Source of the DNA: DASZPL01 sp035550315
GTDB taxonomy: Bacteria; Actinomycetota; Actinomycetes; JAFAQI01
Assembly (NCBI GenBank): GCA_035550315.1
Contig: DASZPL010000039.1
Span: 1-15,545 of the forward strand
Direction of reading: 5' to 3'
DNA length: 15,545 nt
Below are positions 6,844-12,442 of the stretch, piece after piece. The notes beneath the pieces are model-generated. The model searched no databases and was not told the origin of the DNA. It saw only the letters and a list, made by a program, of their open reading frames with translations. How positions within the stretch are numbered: position 1 is the stretch's first letter; each line of letters opens with the position of its first letter. A program made the translations under genes and the position numbers.

Positions 6844-7736
6844 GACCGGCCAGCCACCGCGTCCGTGGGCTCGCGCGGACAGGTCAGCGACGCCAGCACG
6901 CCACCGCCAAGGCACCCGAACACGGCAAGCAGCAGCACCCACTCGGGCACCGTCCAGACCGGCTCCAGGCACAACGCGACACCGATCAACCCGAGCAGCG
7001 CACCGAGCGCCTTGGCGAGCTGCTCGAGCCGCTCCAGCGCCACGATTAGCAGGTCGAACATCGGCCGGAGCCCGAGCACGGCGAACACGTTGGCGGCGAC
7101 GATCACGAACGGCTCGCGGGTGACGGCGAACGCCGCGGGCACGGAGTCGACGGCGAACACTAAGTCGGCCACGGCCAGTGCCACGAGCGCAGCGGCCGCC
7201 GTCGGCACCCGGCGGCGGCGCAACCACGAAACCAACCGCGGCGGTCGCGCCGGGTCGTCCTTGGCCAGCACCATCCGCACTCCGGCTATCAGCAAGATGA
7301 CGCCGAAGCCGACCAGCGCGCCGTGGAGCTTGGACACGACGGCCAGCCCGCCCGCGATCAGGCCGAGCCGCAACAGCAACGCGAGCAGGATGCCGCCGGA
7401 CAGCACGCGTTGCCGGGCCTCACCCTCGACCGCGAACGCCGACAGCACGACGGCGAACACCGCGACGTTGTCGATCGACAGCGACTTCTCGAGCAGGAAG
7501 ACCGTGAGATACCGACCCGCATCACCGCCGCCGGCGAGCCCGGCGATCGCCCCGGCGAAGGCAACTCCGGCCACCGTCCAGCCGATGGTCGCGACCACGG
7601 CGTTACGCAGTCGCTGACGGCGGTGGCGGGAGGCCAGGACCAAATCGACGGCGAGCGCCGTGCCACCGGCAGCGACCAAGATGAGCCAGCTGACCATCGC
7701 CGACAACGCGACCTCCAGGGCCGCCGAGGCGGCCAT
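6837..7736 (-). CDS. TerC/Alx-family integral membrane protein, probable Mn2+ exporter
   Basis: Polytopic membrane protein of 299 residues with seven or more predicted helices. TerC family marks are EKSLSIDNVAVF (83-94, acidic E83 and D89 within the membrane) and DLVFAVDSVPAAF (191-203, with D197). Family members such as E. coli Alx are manganese exporters. Here the leader is a yybP-ykoY Mn2+ riboswitch, which supports a manganese role over the older tellurite-resistance label. The positive cluster RHRRQRLR (37-44) marks a cytoplasmic loop. Start ATG 7736 follows GGAGAG of the riboswitch 3' side (9-nt spacing). The end overlaps the convergent kinase gene by 7 nt. Substrate remains inferred. 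Confidence 0.87.
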   Translation of the reverse strand: MAASAALEVALSAMVSWLILVAAGGTALAVDLVLASRHRRQRLRNAVVATIGWTVAGVAFAGAIAGLAGGGDAGRYLTVFLLEKSLSIDNVAVFAVVLSAFAVEGEARQRVLSGGILLALLLRLGLIAGGLAVVSKLHGALVGFGVILLIAGVRMVLAKDDPARPPRLVSWLRRRRVPTAAAALVALAVADLVFAVDSVPAAFAVTREPFVIVAANVFAVLGLRPMFDLLIVALERLEQLAKALGALLGLIGVALCLEPVWTVPEWVLLLAVFGCLGGGVLASLTCPREPTDAVAGRSQ

Positions 7737-7738
7737 CT

Positions 7739-7834
7739 GAAGGTCTCTCCGGCCGGCCCTGACAGCCGGCCGACGGCGCCGGATCCGGACACCGGACCGC
7801 GTTGACGACGCCGCCGCGAGGGATACTCCCCTTC
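7739..7834 (-). ncRNA. yybP-ykoY (manganese) riboswitch upstream of terC
   Basis: On the minus strand the leader reads AAGGGGAGTATCCC (conserved GGGGAGUA core, + strand 7820-7833), then GCGTCGTCA, several GC hairpins, and ends GGAGAGACCTTC, as the class does. Closing helix P1 can form from GAAGG (7834-7830) with CCTTC (7743-7739). Two inner hairpins are clear: TCCGG/CCGGA (7784-7796) and an 8-bp CGGCCGGC/GCCGGCCG stem (7750-7772). The likely Shine-Dalgarno GGAGAG lies in the conserved 3' strand, and P1 ends 2 nt before the start codon, so control is probably translational: Mn2+ binding would expose or hide the start. Recognised by motif, not by a covariance search. Confidence 0.82.
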
Positions 7835-7841
7835 GGCGATC

Positions 7842-7847
7842 AGGCTA
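7842..7847 (-). promoter_or_regulatory. -10 element TAGCCT for the riboswitch transcript
   Basis: TAGCCT on the minus strand ends 7 nt before the first base of riboswitch P1, so the RNA would begin almost exactly at the aptamer. The -35 region is weak (AGCGGC at 17-bp spacing). Confidence 0.4.
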
Positions 7848-7883
7848 GCCGAGATTCCTGAAGAGCCGCTCAGCATGACGGCC

Positions 7884-7890
7884 GGAGGAG
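7884..7890 (+). promoter_or_regulatory. Strong ribosome binding site pointing to an ATC start
   Basis: GGAGGAG with 6-nt spacing to ATC 7897. It decides the start of the EamA gene because no normal start codon exists in frame downstream of it until the middle of the first membrane helix. Confidence 0.6.
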
Positions 7891-7896
7891 CCCGCG

Positions 7897-8817
7897 ATCA
7901 CCAGTCACGTCGCCGGCGAAAACTCCGTCGCCGCCCGCCGGCGCACCGCCCGGCTCGCGACCCTCGCCCTGGTTGCTGTCTGCGCGATCTGGGGCTCGAC
8001 GTTCGTCGTGGTCAAGCACGCGGTCGAGCGGATGCCGGTCATGGACTTCTTGGCCTGGCGGTTCGCCATCGCCGCGCTTGCCATGGTGGCCGTACGGCCC
8101 ACCGCGGTTCGGCGGCTGAACCGCCGCGGTCAGCGGCTCGGCATCGTGCTCGGGTTGGCGCTCGGCGGCGGGTACGTCGCGCAGACCGTCGGGCTGCAGC
8201 ACACGCCGGCCACCGTCTCGGGTTTCGTGACCGGGCTGTTCGTGGTGTTCACGCCGCTGTGCGGCGCGGCGCTGCTCCGTCGAACCGTCGGACCGCTGGT
8301 GTGGCTCGCGGTCGGATTGGCGACCGGCGGCCTCGCATTGCTGTCACTGCGCGGCCTGTCGGTCGGCGAGGGCGAGGCGATCACGCTGCTGTGTGCGATC
8401 GCGTTCGCGTTGCACATCGTCGGGCTCGGCGAGTGGTCGGCGTCGTACGACGCAGCCGGCCTCGCCATCGCACAGCTGGCGACCGTCGCGGTCATCTCGA
8501 TCGTTGCCGCCGCACCGGACTCGCTGGCGCCGCCCCCCGACGCCGGGGTGTGGGGCGCCATCCTGCTGACCGCACTGGGGGCCACCGCCGTGGCGTTCCT
8601 CGTGCAGACCTGGGCGCAGGCCCACCTGCCACCGTCGCGAGCCGCGGTGGTCATGACGATGGAGCCGGTGTTCGCCGGCGTGTTCGGCGTGGCCTTCGGC
8701 GGCGACGCGCTCAGCGCTCGGACCGTGGCCGGCGCGGTCCTGGTGCTCGCCGCGATGCTGACCGTGGAAATCGGCCCGCAGGGCGGGATGGATGCGCTGG
8801 CGGAGCGTTTCGAGTAG
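7897..8817 (+). CDS. EamA/DMT-family transporter with apparent ATC start
   Basis: Inner-membrane drug/metabolite transporter of 306 residues with about ten helices in two EamA halves; substrate not predictable. The first helix LATLALVAVCAIWGSTFVVVK carries the family WGSTF motif, so the protein must begin upstream of the first in-frame GTG (8008), which lies inside that motif. In-frame stop TGA is at 7876-7878, and between it and 8008 there is no ATG, GTG or TTG. GGAGGAG (7884-7890) lies 6 nt before ATC 7897, giving (M)TSHVAGENSVAARRR and then the helix. Either AUC is the start codon or the real base is G (ATG). The ATG at 7875 is in another frame. The stop codon TAG is part of the next promoter. 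Confidence 0.82.
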   Translation: MTSHVAGENSVAARRRTARLATLALVAVCAIWGSTFVVVKHAVERMPVMDFLAWRFAIAALAMVAVRPTAVRRLNRRGQRLGIVLGLALGGGYVAQTVGLQHTPATVSGFVTGLFVVFTPLCGAALLRRTVGPLVWLAVGLATGGLALLSLRGLSVGEGEAITLLCAIAFALHIVGLGEWSASYDAAGLAIAQLATVAVISIVAAAPDSLAPPPDAGVWGAILLTALGATAVAFLVQTWAQAHLPPSRAAVVMTMEPVFAGVFGVAFGGDALSARTVAGAVLVLAAMLTVEIGPQGGMDALAERFE

Positions 8818-8820
8818 AGT
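8815..8820 (+). promoter_or_regulatory. -10 element TAGAGT of the aroF leader, overlapping the EamA stop codon
   Basis: TAGAGT fits TANNNT and ends 7 nt before GTG 8828, the first codon of the leader peptide, so the transcript is likely leaderless. Its first three bases are the TAG stop of the upstream transporter gene. No clear -35 is visible. Confidence 0.55.
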
Positions 8821-8827
8821 CTGCGAC

Positions 8828-8890
8828 GTGACGCGCTGGTTCTTTAGCTATGCCTCCGGGCCCGGGCACTTGCTCGGTCGGGTGGAGTAG
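8828..8890 (+). CDS. Aromatic amino-acid leader peptide of the DAHP synthase attenuator
   Basis: Open reading frame of 20 codons, GTG start, TAG stop, encoding a peptide with W4-F5-F6-S7-Y8: four aromatic residues within five codons, all three aromatic amino acids. It lies between a promoter-like TAGAGT and an intrinsic terminator, in front of the first enzyme of aromatic synthesis. The peptide itself probably has no function; the rate at which ribosomes cross the aromatic codons would set RNA folding downstream. There is no Shine-Dalgarno site, so translation would start at the 5' end of the RNA. Too short for standard gene callers and likely missing from routine annotation. Confidence 0.82.
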   Translation: MTRWFFSYASGPGHLLGRVE

Positions 8891-8911
8891 CAGCGCGCTC
8901 CGCACACGACG

Positions 8912-8941
8912 AGCCCCGGGCAATCCGCCCGGGGCTTTTTT
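8912..8941 (+). terminator. Intrinsic terminator of the aroF attenuator
   Basis: AGCCCCGGGC (8912-8921) pairs perfectly with GCCCGGGGCT (8927-8936) across an AATCC loop: a 10-bp GC-rich stem followed by six T (8936-8941). It lies 22 nt before the DAHP synthase start, so it acts upstream of the gene, not after one. The leader segment GCCCGGG (8860-8866) is complementary to CCCGGGC (8915-8921) of the 5' arm and can serve as an antiterminator strand. Confidence 0.88.
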
Positions 8942-8962
8942 GATGGCCGAGGAGACGAAACG

Positions 8963-9988
8963 ATGGTGGTGGTCATGGCCGCAGACGCGACCACAGAGCA
9001 ACTCGACACGGTGGTGCAGACCGTCGAGGCTGCGGGCGGCTCCGCCTTCGTCAGCCGCGGCGTGCATCGCACGATCGTCGGACTGGTCGGCGACATCGAG
9101 CGGTTCCAGGAGCTGACGCTCGACGCCCTGCCCGGCGTCAGTGACGTCATCCGGATCTCCGCGCCGTACAAGCTGGTCAGTCGCGAGAACCATCCGCACA
9201 CCTCGACCGTCTCGGTCGCCGGGGTGCCGATCGGTCCCGGTCACTTCACGCTGATCGCCGGACCGTGCGCGGTCGAGACGCCGGAGCAGACCATGGCCGC
9301 CGCGGTGATGGCGCGCAAGGCCGGCGCCAGCTTGCTGCGCGGCGGTGCCTTCAAGCCGCGCACTTCGCCGTACGCGTTCCAAGGCCTCGGCGAAGCCGGC
9401 CTGAAGATCCTGGCCGAGGCGAAGGCGGAGACCGGACTGCCGATCGTCACCGAGGTGGTCGACGCGCATGACGTCGACCTGGTCAGCGAGTACGCCGACA
9501 TGCTGCAGATCGGCACCCGCAACATGCAGAACTTCGCGCTACTGCAGGCGGTCGGCAGCATCGGCAAACCGGTGATGCTCAAGCGCGGCATGAACGCGAC
9601 CATCGAAGAGTGGCTGATGGCGGCGGAGTACATCGCCCAGCGCGGCAACCTCGACATCGTGTTGTGCGAGCGCGGCATTCGCACCTTCGAGACGGCGTAC
9701 CGCAACACGCTGGACATCAGCGCCGTCCCGCTCGTGCACTCGTTGACGCACCTGCCCGTGATGGTCGACCCGTCTCATGCGGGCGGCCGGCGCGAGCTCG
9801 TGGTGCCGTTGGCGAGGGCGGCGATCGCGGCCGGCGCGGACGCGGTCATGGTCGACCTGCACCCCGAGCCGGGCTCCGCGCTCTGCGACGGGCCGCAAGC
9901 ACTCGTCGACGTCGACCTCGACGCGCTGTCCGCGGCGGTGCGGGAGCTGCCGCCGCTGCTCGGCCGCAGCCTGGTGCAGCCGCAGTGA
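8963..9988 (+). CDS. aroF: 3-deoxy-7-phosphoheptulonate (DAHP) synthase, type I-beta
   Basis: First enzyme of the shikimate pathway: condenses phosphoenolpyruvate with erythrose 4-phosphate, in the cytoplasm. It has 341 residues. Residues 1-~75 form the N-terminal ferredoxin-like regulatory domain typical of I-beta enzymes such as that of Thermotoga maritima, where it carries Tyr/Phe feedback. The barrel follows, with AGPCAVET (99-106, metal ligand C102), RGGAFKPRTSPYAFQGLG (126-143, K131), LQIGTRNMQN (181-190), KPVMLKRGM (202-210) and PVMVDPSHAGG (265-275, H272). Start ATG 8963 is 8 nt after GAGGAG (8949-8954), just beyond the attenuator terminator. Expression is therefore likely set twice: by attenuation on charged aromatic tRNAs and by allostery. 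Some annotations call this aroG or aroH. Confidence 0.94.
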   Translation: MVVVMAADATTEQLDTVVQTVEAAGGSAFVSRGVHRTIVGLVGDIERFQELTLDALPGVSDVIRISAPYKLVSRENHPHTSTVSVAGVPIGPGHFTLIAGPCAVETPEQTMAAAVMARKAGASLLRGGAFKPRTSPYAFQGLGEAGLKILAEAKAETGLPIVTEVVDAHDVDLVSEYADMLQIGTRNMQNFALLQAVGSIGKPVMLKRGMNATIEEWLMAAEYIAQRGNLDIVLCERGIRTFETAYRNTLDISAVPLVHSLTHLPVMVDPSHAGGRRELVVPLARAAIAAGADAVMVDLHPEPGSALCDGPQALVDVDLDALSAAVRELPPLLGRSLVQPQ

Positions 9989-9995
9989 CGGAGTC

Positions 9996-10012
9996 GCTCT
10001 CAGGCTGAGAGC
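9996..10012. terminator. Hairpin between convergent aroF and ltaE
   Basis: GCTCTCA (9996-10002) pairs with TGAGAGC (10006-10012) around a 3-nt loop, 7 nt after the aroF stop and overlapping the ltaE stop (TGA, minus strand 10002-10000). Without a T-run it is a plausible but unproven bidirectional terminator. Confidence 0.5.
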
Positions 10013-11070
10013 ACGCCCCGGAGCACGGCCAGCGCTCGCTCGATGCCGTCGTCGTCGACGTCGAGGTGGGTGACCAGCCGCACCCGGGTCGGCGCCACCG
10101 GCGAGACCAGCACGCCGTCCGCGCGACAGCGCTCGGCGACGGTCGCCGCGTCGAGGCCGGTGCCGGCGAGGGCGAGCAGCACGATGTTGGTTTCGACCTG
10201 CTGCGGATCGACCAAGCCGGACCGCACGCCCGCCAGGCCGTCGGCCAATCGCCGCGCCCGGGCGTGGTCGTCCGCCAGCCGGTCGACGTTGTGCCGCAGC
10301 GCATAGAGCCCGCCGGCGGCGAGGATGCCGGCTTGGCGCATGGCGCCACCGACCTGGTGCCGCAACTCGCGCGCCGGCTCGGCCATGGCGGCGTCGGCCA
10401 TCAGCACGACCGAGCCGACCGGTGCACCGAGGCCCTTGCTCAGGCACACCGAGAGGGTGTCGAAGTGTGCGGCGTACGCCGGCAGCGGCACGCCGCTCGC
10501 GACGTGCGCGTTCCAGATCCGCGCGCCGTCACAGTGCAGTCGCACCCCGGCGGCACTGGTTGCCTGCCGGATCGATGCCAGCTGGTCGAGCGGGTAGACC
10601 GCGCCGCCACCGCGGTTGTGGGTCTGCTCGACGGCGACCGCGCTGGTCGGCACCGCGTGGTAGCCCGCCGCCCGAAGCTGCGGTGCGATGTCATCGGCGG
10701 TCAGCAGGCCGCGCTCCGCGACCACGGTCCGGGTCTGAATGCCGCCGTGCAGCGCCAGCCCGCCACCCTCGTAGGTCACCAGGTGCGCGTCGGCGTCGGT
10801 GAGCAGCTCGCCGCCCGGCGGGCAGAGCAGCCGCACCGCGATCTGGTTGCCCATCGTGCCGCTGGGCACGTACATCGCCGCCGCGACATCGAACGCCTCG
10901 GCCATCGCGGCTTCCAGCGCATTGATGCAGGGGTCTTCGCCGTACACGTCGTCACCGACGTCGGCGGCGGCCATCGCCTGCCGCATCTGCTCGCTGGGGC
11001 GAGTGACGGTGTCACTGCGAAGGTCGACGAAGTCGCGCAAGCTCTGCTCCCGTGATCGTGGCGCCGCCAT
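10000..11070 (-). CDS. ltaE: Low-specificity L-threonine aldolase
   Basis: PLP enzyme of fold type I that cleaves L-threonine or L-allo-threonine to glycine and acetaldehyde; 356 residues from ATG 11070. Family marks: VDLRSDTVTRPS near the N-terminus (15-26), PSGTMGNQ (69-76, cofactor phosphate), HCDGARIWNA (179-188, D181 facing the pyridine nitrogen), and SKGLGAPVGS (211-220) with Schiff-base K212. An alternative start is TTG 11040, which has GGGAG 6 nt upstream and begins (M)RDFVDLRSDTV, closer to usual family N-termini, giving 346 residues. The frame stays open further upstream, but that part is antisense to the next gene. Glycine made here could feed the ThiO reaction; that link is only a suggestion. 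Confidence 0.92.
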   Translation of the reverse strand: MAAPRSREQSLRDFVDLRSDTVTRPSEQMRQAMAAADVGDDVYGEDPCINALEAAMAEAFDVAAAMYVPSGTMGNQIAVRLLCPPGGELLTDADAHLVTYEGGGLALHGGIQTRTVVAERGLLTADDIAPQLRAAGYHAVPTSAVAVEQTHNRGGGAVYPLDQLASIRQATSAAGVRLHCDGARIWNAHVASGVPLPAYAAHFDTLSVCLSKGLGAPVGSVVLMADAAMAEPARELRHQVGGAMRQAGILAAGGLYALRHNVDRLADDHARARRLADGLAGVRSGLVDPQQVETNIVLLALAGTGLDAATVAERCRADGVLVSPVAPTRVRLVTHLDVDDDGIERALAVLRGVLSA

Positions 11071-11076
11071 AAGGTA
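11070..11076. promoter_or_regulatory. Symmetric bidirectional -10 element TAAGGTA
   Basis: TAAGGTA has the form TANNNTA, so both strands read TANNNT: TAAGGT rightwards (11070-11075) and TACCTT leftwards (11076-11071). Rightwards it ends 7 nt before GTG 11083, predicting a leaderless transcript. Leftwards it would start RNA near 11064, inside the annotated ltaE start, leaving about 24 nt before TTG 11040 with its own GGGAG site. No good -35 on either side. Confidence 0.5.
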
Positions 11077-11082
11077 ATCCGC

Positions 11083-12417
11083 GTGCCTCGCGACGTCGTC
11101 GCCCTCGTCTCGGTGGACGACTTCGTCAGCGTCGTCCGGGTCTACGCCGACCGGGTCAACGACCTGCTGCGACGAAGCGGCGTGCCGGCGCCGGAAGCGG
11201 TGGAGGTGTGCGAGACCCACGCCCACGGCCTGCTGGACGCGGTGGTCAACGCCCCGGAGACGGTGGTGGACCTGGCCGGCTGGTGGTTCGGCCGGACCAT
11301 CGAGCTGATCGGGCAAGCGGTCGACCCGACGGCGGCGACCGGCCGCAGCGAGTCGGGCAGCGTGTTCGCCGGCAGCGACACCGAGGAGCTGACCCGCGCG
11401 GCGCTAGCCGAGCTGCCGGATGCGGAGCGGCTCGCCGTGGTCCTGCGCGATGCCTACGACCTGCCGTCGCAGGCGGTCGCGGTCGCTCTCCGGCGCGACG
11501 AGGCGACGGTGGCCGACCTGATCGCGGTCGGCCGGATGCACCTGATCGCGGCGTACGACGACGTCCGGCCACCGGATCTCGGTGGCCACACCGGCCGCAC
11601 CACCGTCGACCTAACCACCCTCAGCCGGTACGCCGAAAGCACGCTGCTTCCCGTGCGCGCGACCTCGCTGCGCCGCCACCTGACGACCTGCCCGGCTTGC
11701 GACCAGGTGGTCGAAGCGCTCGCGCGCGCCCGCCGGCTGGCCGCCGGGCTGCCGATCGTCGCGATGGCGGACGAGGACCGCGAGTTGCTGATCGACGAGA
11801 TCACGGAACGTGCGGTCGTGGTGCTGCCGAGCCACAACGCGGTGCTGCGCGCGGTGGACGAGGACCATGACCCGAGCCCGGCTGTTTCCCCTCTCGTCGC
11901 CGCGATCGCCGTCGCGATCACGCTCGCCCTCGCGATCGCGGTCGCGGTGATCAGCCACAGCAATAGCGCGACCGGCCCGGCCTTCGGCACCTTGCCGAGC
12001 ACGGGACCGACGGTGCAGCCGGCGTTCAGTGTCGAGCCGACGCGCACCCGCCATCGCTCGGCGTCGCCGAGCCCGACCGCGAGCCCGACGCCGAGCCCGA
12101 CGGCGTCGACCCCGTCCCCCTCGCCGACGCCGTCGGTCACCGCGACCGGCCCGCCGCCGGGCAGCCACCCGGCCATCGCGCTCTCGCCGACCAGCGGACC
12201 GGAAGGCTCCCCGGTCACCGTGCACGGGTCGGGCTGGCCGCCCGACGACCGGGTGACCATCACCTACGCCGGCAGCAACGCCGTGACCGCCCGCGCCGAC
12301 GACACCGGAAGCTTCACGGCGACGGTGACGGCACGCTCGGCGCTGTTCGGGCAGCGGCGCGTCACGGCGACCGACGGCAGCCATACGGTGACCGTCTTCT
12401 TCCGCCAGCAGTTCTGA
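11083..12417 (+). CDS. ECF sigma-like / zinc-finger anti-sigma / membrane sensor fusion
   Basis: Single 444-residue protein with the order: degenerate ECF sigma region 2 (~12-80, YADRVNDLLRRSGV and DLAGWWFGRTIELIG), sigma region 4 with helix-turn-helix (~104-157, LAELPDAERLAVVLRDAYDLP), anti-sigma zinc finger (~180-220, H199-x3-C203-x2-C206), one membrane helix (268-290), a Ser/Thr/Pro-rich linker (~326-360) of SPT-type repeats, and an Ig/IPT-like beta domain (~362-441) outside the cell. Inferred role: membrane-tethered transcription regulator released or altered by an extracellular or wall signal. Sigma/anti-sigma fusions are known in some actinobacterial ECF groups. The usual acidic core of region 2.2 is altered (EAVEVCETH), so sigma activity may be lost. 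GTG start follows TAAGGT by 7 nt. Target genes are unknown. Confidence 0.78.
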   Translation: MPRDVVALVSVDDFVSVVRVYADRVNDLLRRSGVPAPEAVEVCETHAHGLLDAVVNAPETVVDLAGWWFGRTIELIGQAVDPTAATGRSESGSVFAGSDTEELTRAALAELPDAERLAVVLRDAYDLPSQAVAVALRRDEATVADLIAVGRMHLIAAYDDVRPPDLGGHTGRTTVDLTTLSRYAESTLLPVRATSLRRHLTTCPACDQVVEALARARRLAAGLPIVAMADEDRELLIDEITERAVVVLPSHNAVLRAVDEDHDPSPAVSPLVAAIAVAITLALAIAVAVISHSNSATGPAFGTLPSTGPTVQPAFSVEPTRTRHRSASPSPTASPTPSPTASTPSPSPTPSVTATGPPPGSHPAIALSPTSGPEGSPVTVHGSGWPPDDRVTITYAGSNAVTARADDTGSFTATVTARSALFGQRRVTATDGSHTVTVFFRQQF

Positions 12418-12442
12418 CCGGCGGCACTCAGCCGAAGAAGAC
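12394..12442. terminator. Long inverted repeat across convergent 3' ends
   Basis: GTCTTCTTC (12394-12402) pairs with GAAGAAGAC (12434-12442), a perfect 9-bp inverted repeat. CCGCC (12402-12406) with GGCGG (12420-12424) can form an inner helix. Each outer arm is coding: it encodes Val-Phe-Phe near the C-terminus of the sigma fusion on one strand and of the phosphofructokinase on the other. Likely a bidirectional transcript-end structure, but the outer loop is long. Confidence 0.45.

Noticed and set aside
5173..7227. A 684-codon minus-strand frame opposite the kinase.
   Set aside because: Arg/Val/Gly-rich shadow of the kinase and terC genes with no recognisable domain.
7875..8831. A long frame from ATG 7875 (318 codons) overlapping the EamA gene.
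   Set aside because: Arg/Ala/Gly-rich low-complexity product typical of an out-of-frame read in GC-rich DNA; the EamA frame has membrane helices and family motifs.
8943..9116. A frame from ATG 8943 with WWWSW overlapping the start of aroF, resembling a second Trp-rich leader.
   Set aside because: No ribosome binding site, and the Trp run arises from the GTGGTGGTC codons of the aroF N-terminus read in another frame. The 8828 leader explains the attenuator better.
11071..11316. N-terminal extension of the threonine aldolase frame by 82 residues.
   Set aside because: Antisense to the sigma region 2 coding sequence, with no family similarity before the VDLRSDTVTRP block.
12055..12160. Short repeated GAGCCCGAC-like DNA as a regulatory repeat.
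   Set aside because: It is coding sequence for the Ser/Pro/Thr linker of the sigma fusion, explained by repeated codons.
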